Shown: positions 18,989 to 28,572 of the stretch, in pieces
Layout: the number at the start of each line of letters is the position of its first letter
How positions within the stretch are numbered: the first letter of the stretch is position 1
NCBI RefSeq assembly: GCF_047495555.1
Contig: NZ_CP166866.1
Span: 1,524,001-1,588,000, forward strand
Direction of reading: 5' to 3'
DNA length: 64,000 nt
Source: Methanobacterium_D sp040373355
GTDB lineage: Archaea > Methanobacteriota > Methanobacteria > Methanobacteriales > Methanobacteriaceae
The notes under the pieces: model-generated
Database searches by the model: none
Seen by the model: the letters and a program-made list of their open reading frames with translations, nothing else
What the model was told of the DNA's origin: nothing
Position numbers and translations under genes: made by a program

Positions 18989-20530
18989 ATGGCTCAAAAA
19001 GAGCGAAATAAATGGGGAATAGTGCTTGTTGCCTGTATGGCAATTTTCATCATTGTTTTAGACTCATCTGCAATGAATGTAGCAATTACAACTTTAGTAG
19101 TGGAATTAAATACAACTTTATCAGTTATTCAGGCAATTATAGCTTTATATGCATTAATTATTGCTTCATTTATGCTTTTGGGGAGTAAGCTTCAAGATAT
19201 TCTTGGTAGAAAGAAGACATTTTTAGTAGGTCTTATAATTTATGCTTCAGGGACAACAATAGCTACTTTAAGTATAAATGCAGGAATGTTACTTATTGGA
19301 TGGGCTGTTTTAGAAGGAATTGGAGCTGCAATGATGCTCCCTGCAACTACTACAATAGTAGGGGCTAGTTATGAAGGTAAAGATAAAATAACTGCTTTTG
19401 GAATTTGGGGAGGGATAGCAGCAATGGGTGCTGCAATAGGCCCTATAATTGGAGGGATTTTTACCACATATCTTTCATGGAGACTTGTATTTGGTATGGA
19501 ACTCGTATTTGTTGCTTTAATATTGATTTTTAGACATTATTTAACTGAATCTCCATCAACATTAAAATGGAAAGACTTGGACATTGTTGGAGTTTTACTT
19601 TCCATAGTGTCTCTGGTTTTAATTGTTTTAGGAATTTTATTACTAACAAGACCAGCATACTGGTCTTATGTAGCAGTACTATTAGTTTCAGGTTCTATTC
19701 TCTTTATACTCTTTTTATTATGGCAGAGAAGGAGAATTGACAAAGGTTTAGTACCATTATCTGATATTTCACTTCTTAAAAATCGTTTATTTAGTATAGG
19801 TAATTTTAACTCTATTTTGCAGCAAATACCTTTAGCAGGATTTCTATTCATAATTCCTGTATTTTTGCAGCAAGTAACTAAAGCGGATGCATTTACGACA
19901 GGACTGGCTCTTTTACCTGCATCCATTAGTATTCTTCTGTGTTCATTACTTGGGGCAAAATTAGCATCGAAATTAGATTCAAAATATATTTTAATGGTTG
20001 GATTCCTTATTGCTGCAGCTGGAACATTTATTTTGGGAGGAGTATTTAATGTAAATACTCAAATAGGAGATATTATTCCAGGAACTGTTGTATTTGGTAT
20101 AGGAGTTGGATTTTTACTTTCACAGATGACAAACCTTATTATGTCTGCTGCAAGTGAGAATCAGGAGACTGATGCTTCTGGTTTATTTAATGCGTTTAAA
20201 AACTTAGGTTATTCTATAGGAACTGCACTAATAGGAGTTCTACTTTTACTTGGAATATTTGGAGGGCTTACAACCGGAATACAATCCTCGGGATTAGCAG
20301 GTAATATGACTACAGAACAGATACAAAATAGTCTCTTTAACTATGTGGAAAAGATGCAGACTGAAGAACCTCAAATACCTCCAGAATTAGTACCGCAAGC
20401 TATTCAAATTGTAGAAGTAACCATTAGTTCTGCAATGAAACAGACATTTAATGCATTAACCTTAATATTGATTTTAGGATTTATTACCAGCTTTTTTATA
20501 CCAAAAAGTAGAAAATTAAATCCAATTTAA
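18989..20530 (+). CDS. MFS multidrug-type exporter (DHA2, 14 TM)
   Basis: 513 residues with about fourteen hydrophobic helices. Motif A of drug:H+ antiporters appears as GSKLQDILGRKKTFLVG after helix 2, and the motif C-like GIAAMGAAIGPIIGGIF in helix 5. This pattern is that of the DHA2 (EmrB/QacA) branch. Substrate unknown. The ATG at 18989, preceded by AAGGTGATAA, is preferred over 18971. It probably shares a transcript with the potassium channel 12 nt downstream. Confidence 0.88.
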   Translation: MAQKERNKWGIVLVACMAIFIIVLDSSAMNVAITTLVVELNTTLSVIQAIIALYALIIASFMLLGSKLQDILGRKKTFLVGLIIYASGTTIATLSINAGMLLIGWAVLEGIGAAMMLPATTTIVGASYEGKDKITAFGIWGGIAAMGAAIGPIIGGIFTTYLSWRLVFGMELVFVALILIFRHYLTESPSTLKWKDLDIVGVLLSIVSLVLIVLGILLLTRPAYWSYVAVLLVSGSILFILFLLWQRRRIDKGLVPLSDISLLKNRLFSIGNFNSILQQIPLAGFLFIIPVFLQQVTKADAFTTGLALLPASISILLCSLLGAKLASKLDSKYILMVGFLIAAAGTFILGGVFNVNTQIGDIIPGTVVFGIGVGFLLSQMTNLIMSAASENQETDASGLFNAFKNLGYSIGTALIGVLLLLGIFGGLTTGIQSSGLAGNMTTEQIQNSLFNYVEKMQTEEPQIPPELVPQAIQIVEVTISSAMKQTFNALTLILILGFITSFFIPKSRKLNPI

Positions 20531-20542
20531 TGAGATGATAAT

Positions 20543-21301
20543 ATGCAGAGAAATTTCAAAATAATCTTCAATGCATTATTATTTATTTTTATTATTATTG
20601 ACATCTTAATTTTAATGCTCCTGACTGTTGATTTTGCTTTAAATTTAAAGCCAACTTTTTTGAATATAATTCTATTTGATCTGGCTGTTTCAATTTTAAT
20701 AGGTGTCAATACATTTTTTATTTTAAATAAAGAGAAGAATGCAATTCATTATCTATCCAGACACTGGCCGGATATTTTTGCAGTAATTCCTTTAGCATAT
20801 ATAATCATTTTAATTTTCCCAAATACGTATTTTATTGTTATAACATTATTTTTGGTTAGAATACTTTCTCTATATAATTATATGTTAAAAATAAAATCAA
20901 TAATTAGGTTTACACGGAAAACCAAACTAGATTATGCTACATTTCTCCTTTTAATCACTCTTATATTTGGATCTTTCATCTTTTTCTGGTTCGAATCTCC
21001 AGTAAATCCTACAGCTTCTACATTTGATAGTTCGGTATTTTTCATGATTGTGTCAATGACAACAGTTGGTTATGGAAATACTGTTCCTTTTACCAGAATC
21101 GGTCAATTAATTGCTATTACGGCAATAATTGTAGGAATAGGATATACTGGTTGGGTTACTGCTGCAATGGCTTCTTCACTTATCGAAGACTTTAGAAAAA
21201 AGAGACAAGAAGAATTAGAAGAACAGAAAAAAGTTTTATTAAACATTGTAGAAAAATTAGATAAAATTGAAAACGAATTAGACGAAATAAAAAACAATTA
21301 A
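20543..21301 (+). CDS. Six-TM potassium channel
   Basis: 252 residues. Four hydrophobic segments precede a pore module: S5 (YATFLLLITLIFGSFIFFWF), a pore loop with the selectivity filter TTVGYGN (G176-Y177-G178), and S6 (IGQLIAITAIIVGIGYTG). The segment corresponding to S4 lacks the regular Arg ladder, so voltage sensing is doubtful. The C-terminus is a coiled coil (RQEELEEQKKVLLNIVEKL) that could assemble the tetramer. The stop TAA at 21299-21301 is followed, in the same frame, by a PAS-sensor remnant (next entry). Confidence 0.88.
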   Translation: MQRNFKIIFNALLFIFIIIDILILMLLTVDFALNLKPTFLNIILFDLAVSILIGVNTFFILNKEKNAIHYLSRHWPDIFAVIPLAYIIILIFPNTYFIVITLFLVRILSLYNYMLKIKSIIRFTRKTKLDYATFLLLITLIFGSFIFFWFESPVNPTASTFDSSVFFMIVSMTTVGYGNTVPFTRIGQLIAITAIIVGIGYTGWVTAAMASSLIEDFRKKRQEELEEQKKVLLNIVEKLDKIENELDEIKNN

Positions 21302-22181
21302 ACCATTGAGCCTTACTGGTTTGAAAAGTATGAGAAAGTTGCTAAAGATGGTAAATCTATACATGATGAAAACTATAATCAAGACACTGACCACTGGTAT
21401 GCTCTGTTTTTCTTTCCTTACGATAAAGATAAAGTAGGAGTCCTATTTAGAGATATAAGTGAGCGTAAGAAAGTTGAAGCAGAAATGGCTTTTGCACAAG
21501 AACAATTAACTTTTTACAATGAAGCATTAGAAGGTGTGATAGATAATTTGCCTACAGGGGTTAATGTAGTAAGGGGAAGTGATTTAACATATCAGATAGT
21601 TAATCCTGCTTATCAAAAGATTGCTTATGGTAAAGAGATATTGGGCAAAAGCATAAAGGATGTCTGGCCAGAAATTTACCCCCAATTAAAAGAATTATAT
21701 ACTTATATCTTAGAGACTGGTAATTCTTATCATGCACATGATGAAAAGTTTGTAATTAGACGAACTCCTGATGGCCCATTTGAAGAAGCATATTTCGACC
21801 ATTCTTTAATGAGAATAAAATTACCGGGCAATGAAGGATGGGGTGTCCTTAATACAGCTACTGAAACCACTGAACGTGGAAAAGCGGAAGAAACATTAAT
21901 GAAAGAACGTGAATTATTACAAGCGATAATTGATAATATTCCCGTGATGATTTCTATTTATGATCCTCAAATTGATGTATTACAAATAAATAATGAATTC
22001 AAAGAGTTACTGGTTGGGCTCAAGAAGATATGGAACATATTGACCTTATGAAAGAATTATACCCTAATCCCGATTACAGAAGAGAAGTGGAAGAATACAT
22101 GCAGTCATTAGAACCTGGTTGGAAAGAAATCATATCAAAAAGACTTATGATCTTAATATTTGGCCATTAAAGGATCTATAA
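21302..22181 (+). pseudogene. Remnant of a PAS-domain sensor kinase
   Basis: From the codon after the channel stop the frame reads EPYWFEKYEKVAKDGKS ... VGVLFRDISERKKVEAEM, the end of one PAS domain. A second PAS follows (EGVIDNLPTGVNVV to TATETTERGKAEE), then a third beginning LLQAIIDNIPVMISIYDP. Near 22009 (GAGTT/ACTGG) one base is missing. The other frame continues TGWAQEDMEHIDLMKELYP and EEYMQSLEPGWKEI, and another shift leads to KTYDLNIWPLKDL and a stop at 22181. There is no kinase domain left. The 5' end is also missing, so this is an internal fragment of a larger multi-PAS gene. Confidence 0.75.
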
Positions 22182-22406
22182 TTTTACAATTAAGTTTTTA
22201 AGAATTATTGGGTATGTATCTTAATTGCTCAATTATTTAGAAACTATTTCAAAATAAATATGATGGAAGGGCATTCAAACGTTTAAAAAGCAAAACCCAA
22301 ATTAAATATTTTTTCAAGACCCTTCCTTACTCAAAAATTATTCATATTATAATTTAAAGTGAGTGATAGAGCATCTGAAAACTAATAACTTTCTAGAAAC
22401 AGTAAT
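22182..22406. other. Spacer with a wide inverted repeat
   Basis: GGAAGGG (22265-22271) pairs with CCCTTCC (22320-22326) across 48 bases. No coding frame was recognised apart from the reverse of the next gene. It may be a convergent terminator region. Confidence 0.25.
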
Positions 22407-22670
22407 CTATTCTTCATTACAATTACATGAAGGATCATTATCTTCATCGCAAGAACAGGAATCATCTGCTTCTAATATTGCTCTTTGTATTTCATATAAT
22501 GGAGTATTAATTATTTCTAATATTGCAAATCTTATTTCTGTATCATTTTTATCTGTCCATTCTAAACCTGCAGCCTCATATGAAGTTTTAAAATATTTTC
22601 TTAGAATTTCAACTGCTTCTTCAACTTTAGGCTCTTCTAACTCTTCAAATTCAATATTTTCATTATTCAT
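22407..22670 (-). CDS. Small acidic protein with Cys-rich tail
   Basis: 87 residues with a TAGGAG ribosome binding site before the ATG (complement of 22668-22670). The first 70 residues are acidic and helical (FEELEEPKVEEAVEILRKYF). The C-terminus SCSCDEDNDPSCNCNEE has two C-x-C pairs and may bind a metal. The opposite strand also has an open frame here, but it lacks a ribosome binding site and protein-like composition. Family not recognised. Confidence 0.6.
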   Translation of the reverse strand: MNNENIEFEELEEPKVEEAVEILRKYFKTSYEAAGLEWTDKNDTEIRFAILEIINTPLYEIQRAILEADDSCSCDEDNDPSCNCNEE

Positions 22671-23156
22671 AATAAATCTCCTATTATAACTTAATTTATT
22701 AAAACAAATATTTTTTTAATATTTTAAATTAGGATATGGATCAAGACCATAATGATCCCATATCGGGGCAATTAACTTGGAATTAATAAACATGACATTT
22801 TAAAAATCCTAAATATTTGGGGATTCTTTAAACTGTTGGAAATCAACATAATTATATTGTAACTTATTACTTTTATATTTTTTTTATCGTATCGGAGGTT
22901 TATACTAAAAATAACAGTTTATGGATAACAATAGGTTATATAACTTTATTAAAAAGATACTTTGAACTCTAATCTTTTTATATAATGTTAATTTCACTGT
23001 AAGTACCAATCACACGAGTTTTAGTATAGTTTCAAGTCACTGAAGGAATAGGGGAAATCTGTTAGAAGATTTCAATTGTAAATTTATTATGGAAATGGAT
23101 TAATTTCAATATTACTGTTTCATTTGATGATTCATGAGCTTTAAACTTCAGTAACA
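22671..23156. other. Intergenic region with an imperfect hairpin
   Basis: Nearly 490 bases without a convincing gene. GATATGGATCA (22733-22743) and TGATCCCATATC (22753-22764) form an 11-bp stem with one bulged base. A TTTTTATATAATG promoter-like element lies near 22977 and is followed by about 130 bases of less AT-rich sequence ending before 23110. That could be a small RNA, but no structure or family was recognised. Confidence 0.3.
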
Positions 23157-23813
23157 CTATTTGTTAGAACATGGAATACATGCTAAAGTACCATTAATTT
23201 CTCTTATTCTATGTTCTGAAACAAGTTCACCGCATTTAGCACATTCTACAGTTCTATAAATATTTGCTTTTTTAGGAATCTCAACTTTCACATGTTCTAC
23301 GTTGAATATTTTTTCATCTGGAAGATTTATAATAGCCTCAGAAACACTATTAAGTCGAGTATTTAACTCTACTTTTTCATCTTCATTTGCATTACCCGAT
23401 TTTACTTTTTGGCGAAGCTTATTTAAATTTGGGTCAATATTTTCTACGCTGAAAGATTTTTTCATTGATATTTTGATAGCATCTTCAGTTTTACGGTTTA
23501 TGAAAGTATATGTTTGTTTACCATAATCATTAAATATTAAATTACCCTTACCAAAGGTACATCCAGTTAATACTTGGATTGCATCAACTGCGCAAGTATC
23601 ATTTTCTGTTATACAAGCAAGTTCTTCATCTTCACTAACTATTGAAAGTTCTTTAATTGCTATTTCTGCAGCTTTATATCCAATAGCTGATCCTGGGCAC
23701 ACATGACCATGAAATTCAGTTACCTTCAAAAATCCCTGATTTTTGGAGTTCAGAAAATGCTCTGTATTTTCTTCAACTTCTTGGAATGATTTATTTTTAG
23801 GTTTGTCTGGCAT
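23157..23813 (-). CDS. FmdE-family protein with C-terminal zinc ribbon
   Basis: 218 residues. The FmdE signature FHGHVCPGSAIGY supplies H35, H37 and C39, and DTCAVDAIQVLTGCTFGKGN gives C74 and C85, the metal-site residues of this family. The C-terminal C191, C194, C212 and C215 form a zinc ribbon. FmdE co-purifies with formylmethanofuran dehydrogenase in methanogens, but homologues stand alone in many genomes and may bind pterins or metals. No other fmd gene is near. It is transcribed divergently from the DUF371 gene across a 125-nt promoter region. Confidence 0.85.
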   Translation of the reverse strand: MPDKPKNKSFQEVEENTEHFLNSKNQGFLKVTEFHGHVCPGSAIGYKAAEIAIKELSIVSEDEELACITENDTCAVDAIQVLTGCTFGKGNLIFNDYGKQTYTFINRKTEDAIKISMKKSFSVENIDPNLNKLRQKVKSGNANEDEKVELNTRLNSVSEAIINLPDEKIFNVEHVKVEIPKKANIYRTVECAKCGELVSEHRIREINGTLACIPCSNK

Positions 23814-23938
23814 ACTTAATCCTCAACTTTTTTATTTAATTAGGTTATATTAGAATTAAAGAATAAGAATTTAACCTATAATAAAGCTTATAAATTATTT
23901 TAACATATCAATGCTTTACAATTATAAGGAGAAATTAA

Positions 23939-24373
23939 ATGGAATATATTTTTTATGCTAAAGGACACCCAAATGTTACATCTAAACATAAATCTACATT
24001 TGAAGTAACAATGGATACAGAAATTGGAATAACGGCAGATTGCATTATAGGGGTTTCATCTAAGATTAGACTTGAAGATTTTCCCATTGAGCTTCGAAAA
24101 GCTATCCAGAACGAAGAAAGTGTTATAAAAGTTCAGCTTGAAACTGAAAATGCTTCTGATGAGATTGTTGGATTTGGACATCCGGAATTAACCTTGGATC
24201 ATCCTACAGATATGGTCTGTAGAAAAAGTGAGTATAAATGTAGCAGAACTTTAATGATTAAGGCAGATAAAGCTGCAGTTGGTCTAAAAAAAGAACTTAT
24301 AGATGACTTAAAGGAAGAAAAAGATTTAAAAGTAAAAATAATTGTTGAATTACATAATTATAGTTTGATTTAA
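23939..24373 (+). CDS. DUF371 family protein
   Basis: 144 residues of an archaeal conserved family. Recognisable stretches are FYAKGHPNVTSKHKSTFEVT, GITADCIIGV and GFGHPELTLDHPTDMVCRKS. Both GHP motifs with nearby His/Asp suggest a ligand- or metal-binding site. The ATG follows AAGGAGA at good spacing, and a TTATAAATT element near 23888 fits a promoter. Function unknown; conservation across archaea implies a housekeeping role. Confidence 0.8.
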   Translation: MEYIFYAKGHPNVTSKHKSTFEVTMDTEIGITADCIIGVSSKIRLEDFPIELRKAIQNEESVIKVQLETENASDEIVGFGHPELTLDHPTDMVCRKSEYKCSRTLMIKADKAAVGLKKELIDDLKEEKDLKVKIIVELHNYSLI

Positions 24374-24435
24374 TAATAGATAATTATCGGGTATTTTAGC
24401 GACATTATTGGTTAGGGATTTTAATAGGTGATTAT

Positions 24436-24564
24436 TTGGATTCAATTTATGAAAAGGTAAAATTATTTATTGAAGACAATGGCGATCATTACTTATTATA
24501 CTCATTAAGAATAATCCACGTTCTACTCTTTATTTATCAATTCAAAATAAAAAAAAACATTTAA
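24436..24564 (+). CDS. Possible 42-residue protein
   Basis: A TTG at 24436 preceded by AATAGGTGAT opens a 42-codon frame, LDSIYEKVKLFIEDNGDHYLL, continuing to a basic C-terminus. The ribosome binding site is good, but the product is short and partly hydrophobic, and may be the truncated start of a lost gene. No homologue is recognised. Confidence 0.25.
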   Translation: MDSIYEKVKLFIEDNGDHYLLYSLRIIHVLLFIYQFKIKKNI

Positions 24565-24584
24565 ATCTCTATTTCCATCTTATA

Positions 24585-24785
24585 CTAGAAATTCCACTTT
24601 GACCAGTCTTTAATCTTAAAATCACCCTTAAGAACTACTTTAACAACTTCATCACGATCAAAAGGCTTATTATCACTTAAAGGCACCATATACTTCTCAA
24701 TTTTAAAGCTCCGGTCCTTCATCTTTTTGTCAATAATTTTGACTTCATGAAGGCATTTTCTGACCCTTGATTCAACAATATCCAA
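24585..24785 (-). CDS. Small conserved protein, unknown function
   Basis: A 66-residue basic protein. The start is a TTG (complement of 24783-24785) with GGTGAT 4 nt upstream. The sequence DIVESRVRKCLHEVKIIDKKM and a terminal DWSKWNF give no recognised family. It is transcribed divergently from the large hybrid kinase. Confidence 0.5.
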   Translation of the reverse strand: MDIVESRVRKCLHEVKIIDKKMKDRSFKIEKYMVPLSDNKPFDRDEVVKVVLKGDFKIKDWSKWNF

Positions 24786-24977
24786 TTACATCACCGTTAG
24801 TACTCTTCTAGTTCTTATTTAATGGTTTTTGAGATAGAGAGCATTTGGAAAGTAAAGTTTTGAAAAATTAAATCATAAATAATAAATGAAAAGAATTCAC
24901 ATAATAATACAGATAACACTACAATTAACAAGATACTATTTTTTCTATCTGTATAATTTATATTGGGAGTATAACTA

Positions 24978-27900
24978 ATGAGTAAATCTGGAAAAGAACT
25001 GCAAAAGATTAAAGAACAGAAGCAGACACAAAATAAAAAGAAAGCCTATGATTTTTTTGCTGGTGATAGTGAAATGGCTGCTTTAATGCGTAATATAGAT
25101 TGGTCTAAAACTTCACTTGGTCCAGTAGAGACATGGCCACAAAGTCTTATGACTGCAGTAAGTATTTGTTTAAATTCTCGTTTTCCTCTTTTAATTTGGT
25201 GGGGTACTGACCTAATAAAAATTTATAATGATGCATATCGCCCTATTCTTGGGTCAAATAAACATCCTAAAGCTATGGGACAAAAAGGAAAAGAATGCTG
25301 GCCTGAAATCTGGGACGTAATAGGCCCTATGCTAGAAGGAGTTATGGAAGAAGGACAAGCAACATGGTCAGATGATCAATTACTTCTTATGGATAGAAAT
25401 GGCTATATTGAAGAAACTTATTTCACTTTTTCATATAGTCCCATAAGAGATGAATCTGGAGGAATAGGAGGCATATTTACTGCAGTTACTGAAACTACAA
25501 ACCATGTTATTAACGAACGCAGACTTAATACACTCCGGGAATTAGCTAGGAAAGGAAATAGTGCAGAAGAAGCAGCCAAATCCGCGGCAGAAGTTCTTGA
25601 ATCTAATCCATATGATATTCCCTTTGCTTTAATTTATCTTTTAAATGAATCTGGAAATGAAGCAAACCTTGTTGGAACATCAAACATAGCTGCTGGAACT
25701 CCTATTAGTCCAATTTCAGTAAAATTATCTGAGAACACACAAGAAACATGCTGGCCATTATCTAAAGTATTGAATTCAAGTAAAGAAGAACTTGTAAATA
25801 CTTTAGAAGATAAATACGAATATTTACCAAAAGAACCATGGTCTGAATCCCCAAAATCTGCATTAATAATGAGTATCTCAGCACAAGGTCATAAAAAACC
25901 AATAGGTATTTTAGTGCTTGGAATTAGCCCTAGAAGAGAATTTGATACAGATTATAAAGGATTTTTCGATCTTGTAGAAGGTAAAATTTCTACTTCAATA
26001 AATAGCGCCAAAGCATATGAAGAAGAACGTAAAAGAGCAGAAACACTCGCAGAATTGGATAAATCTAAGACAACTTTCTTCAATAATGTAAGTCATGAAT
26101 TTAGAACTCCATTAACTCTTATGTTAAGTCCTTTAGAAGAGTTACTTTCAAAAAAGGAAGAATTACCCATAGAAGATAGAAAACAGATTTCTCTTATCTA
26201 TAGAAATGGCCTTAGACTTCTTAAGTTAGTAAATACTCTTTTAGACTTTTCCCGTATTGAAGCTGGTCGTATTCAAGCTACCTATGAACCTACAGATCTA
26301 TCAACATTTACTAAGGAATTAACCAGTGTATTTCGTTCAGCGGTTGAACAAGCAGGATTACATCTAAATGTTGATTGTCCGCAATTATCAAAACTAATTT
26401 ATGTTGATAGAGATATGTGGGAAAAAATTGTTCTTAATCTTCTTTCTAATGCATTTAAATTCACCTTTGAAGGAGAAATTTCAGTTTCTTTAAAAGGATG
26501 TGAAGATCATGTTGAGCTAAAAATAAAAGATACAGGAACTGGTATTGCTCCTAGGGAAATGAAACATCTTTTTGAAAGATTTTACCAAGTTAAAGGAACT
26601 AAATCACGTAATTATGAAGGAACAGGAATTGGACTGTCATTAGTTCAAGAATTAGTAAAATTACATGGAGGAATCATTCAAGTTGAAAGTAATTTAGGTG
26701 AAGGAACCACATTTACAGTAAGTATACCTACTGGAAAATCACATTTACCTGAAGATAGGATAGAAGCTACCAAAACATCAATTTCAACATCCATAGGTAC
26801 AGCACCTTATGTTACAGAAGCTCTAAGATGGATACCTGAAGATATATCTTCAGATTTAGAAGTAAATTCTAAAGATTATCCTGCTTTTTATCATGAAGAC
26901 GGAAATAAAGCCAGGATACTTTTAGTAGATGACAATGCAGATATGAGAAGTTATATAAAACGTCTATTAAGTGAACATTATGATGTGGATGTAGTATGTG
27001 ATGGTAAATCTGCTTTAGAGGCTACTTTGCGAAATCATCCACATTTAATCTTAACTGATGTCATGATGCCGAGAATGGATGGTTTTGAACTTCTTAAAGA
27101 AATTAGATCAAATAAACATACAAGATCAATTCCTATAATTTTCATTTCAGCTCGAGCTGGAGAAGAATCAGAAATTGAAGGTATCGAAGCAGGTGCAGAT
27201 GATTATTTAATAAAACCATTTAGTGCTAAGGAGTTAATGGCCCGAGTAAGGAATAATCTTCAGATGGCTAAGTTACGCAATGAAGCAGCTATAAAAGAGA
27301 AAAAGCTCCGATTAATGGTTGAAGAAGCTAAGGAATCATTAGAAATAGTATGTAATAATCTTGAACAACAGGTCCAAGAACGTACTAAAGAACTTTCAGT
27401 GGAAAGAAAACGGCTTTTTAATATTTTAGAAGAGTTACCCGTAACAATAAGTCTTTTAACAGAGGACTATCATGTAAAATTTGGTAATCGTGCTTATCGT
27501 GAGAGATTTGGAGAGTCTCAAGGTAGACATTGTTATGATTTTATTTTTGGTTTCAATGAGCCTTGCCATTGGTGTGAAGCATTTAAGCCACTTGAAACGG
27601 GTAAACCTCATTATTGGGAGTTAGAGACTCCTGATGGTTCTATAATTGAAAATTATAATATACCTTTCACTGATTTTGATGGTTCTCCATTAATTCTAGA
27701 GATGAATATTGATGTCACTGATAAAAAACAAGCTGAAGAACAATTGAAAGAAACAATTAATGAATTAGAACGATCAAATCAAGAATTACAAAGTTTTGCT
27801 TATATCACCAGCCATGACCTCCAAGAACCATTAAGAACAATGGGAAGTTACGCAGGACTACTTAAGAGACGTTATCAGGGTAAACTGGATTCTGATGCAG

Positions 27901-28451
27901 AGGAGTTTATTGACTACATGGTTGGTGGAGCTTTCAGAATGCAAGATATGATTCAGGGGTTACTGGATTATTCTCGTGTTGGAACACAAGGTGGAAAATT
28001 TAAAAATTTCAATGTAGAAGATACATTTAATACTGCATTAGATAATTTAAAGTCTGCAATTAATGATTGTCATGCCGAAGTAACTAGTGATAAATTACCT
28101 ACAATAACTGCTGATGAAAGTCAAATAACAAGAGTATTCCAGAACCTCATTGGAAATGCACTAAAATTCCGAAAAGAAGAAGTCAATCCGAAAGTACATG
28201 TTTCAGTACAAGAATCAGAGAACGAGTATATTTTTTCTGTTAAAGACAATGGTATTGGATTAGAAGAGCAATATTCTAACCGTATTTTTGAGGTGTTTAA
28301 AAGATTACACGCTATTGGAGAATATCCAGGTGCTGGAATAGGGCTTGCCATTGTTAAGCGTATTGTTGAGCGTCATGGTGGTCGTGTTTGGGTTGAATCA
28401 GAATTAGGTGAAGGTTCAACTTTTTATTTTACTATTCCATTTAAGGAATGA
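24978..28451 (+). CDS. Hybrid multi-sensor histidine kinase with two kinase modules
   Basis: 1157 residues, no membrane segments. Order: PAS (about 30-180), GAF (about 190-345), HisKA with H373 (SHEFRTPL), HATPase (N-box NLLSNAFKF, DTGTGIAP, GTGIGLSL), receiver domain about 640-765 with phospho-Asp D694 (LTDVMMPRMDG), coiled coil (EQQVQERTKEL), PAS with CHWCE (about 820-920), then a second HisKA-like module with H946 (TSHDLQEPLRT) and a terminal HATPase (NLIGNALKF, DNGIGL, GAGIGLAI). It probably runs an internal phosphorelay; the signal is unknown. The second module closely resembles the kinase at 40176. No separate output regulator lies beside it, as is common for methanogen kinases. Confidence 0.9.
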   Translation: MSKSGKELQKIKEQKQTQNKKKAYDFFAGDSEMAALMRNIDWSKTSLGPVETWPQSLMTAVSICLNSRFPLLIWWGTDLIKIYNDAYRPILGSNKHPKAMGQKGKECWPEIWDVIGPMLEGVMEEGQATWSDDQLLLMDRNGYIEETYFTFSYSPIRDESGGIGGIFTAVTETTNHVINERRLNTLRELARKGNSAEEAAKSAAEVLESNPYDIPFALIYLLNESGNEANLVGTSNIAAGTPISPISVKLSENTQETCWPLSKVLNSSKEELVNTLEDKYEYLPKEPWSESPKSALIMSISAQGHKKPIGILVLGISPRREFDTDYKGFFDLVEGKISTSINSAKAYEEERKRAETLAELDKSKTTFFNNVSHEFRTPLTLMLSPLEELLSKKEELPIEDRKQISLIYRNGLRLLKLVNTLLDFSRIEAGRIQATYEPTDLSTFTKELTSVFRSAVEQAGLHLNVDCPQLSKLIYVDRDMWEKIVLNLLSNAFKFTFEGEISVSLKGCEDHVELKIKDTGTGIAPREMKHLFERFYQVKGTKSRNYEGTGIGLSLVQELVKLHGGIIQVESNLGEGTTFTVSIPTGKSHLPEDRIEATKTSISTSIGTAPYVTEALRWIPEDISSDLEVNSKDYPAFYHEDGNKARILLVDDNADMRSYIKRLLSEHYDVDVVCDGKSALEATLRNHPHLILTDVMMPRMDGFELLKEIRSNKHTRSIPIIFISARAGEESEIEGIEAGADDYLIKPFSAKELMARVRNNLQMAKLRNEAAIKEKKLRLMVEEAKESLEIVCNNLEQQVQERTKELSVERKRLFNILEELPVTISLLTEDYHVKFGNRAYRERFGESQGRHCYDFIFGFNEPCHWCEAFKPLETGKPHYWELETPDGSIIENYNIPFTDFDGSPLILEMNIDVTDKKQAEEQLKETINELERSNQELQSFAYITSHDLQEPLRTMGSYAGLLKRRYQGKLDSDAEEFIDYMVGGAFRMQDMIQGLLDYSRVGTQGGKFKNFNVEDTFNTALDNLKSAINDCHAEVTSDKLPTITADESQITRVFQNLIGNALKFRKEEVNPKVHVSVQESENEYIFSVKDNGIGLEEQYSNRIFEVFKRLHAIGEYPGAGIGLAIVKRIVERHGGRVWVESELGEGSTFYFTIPFKE

Positions 28452-28572
28452 AAATTAATTTTAAAGCTTTATTTTTCTGTGTTATTTTTTATTTAATAAA
28501 ATACAGATATAGAGTATTAAAATGCGATTAGATGAAAATAAGCATAAAAAATCCTAAAGAGGTAAAAAAAAT

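Noticed and set aside
22265..22326. GGAAGGG/CCCTTCC arms as ends of a mobile element
   Set aside because: Only 7 bp, no target duplication and no internal gene. A similar CCCTTCCTTAC near 29400 is too short to be meaningful.
22363..22689. Rightward 108-codon open frame
   Set aside because: It overlaps the leftward acidic protein gene that has a good ribosome binding site and protein-like composition; the rightward product is an Ser/Ile-rich shadow.
23157..23813. FmdE gene as part of a formylmethanofuran dehydrogenase operon
   Set aside because: No fmd or fwd subunit genes lie within the window; FmdE homologues often stand alone.
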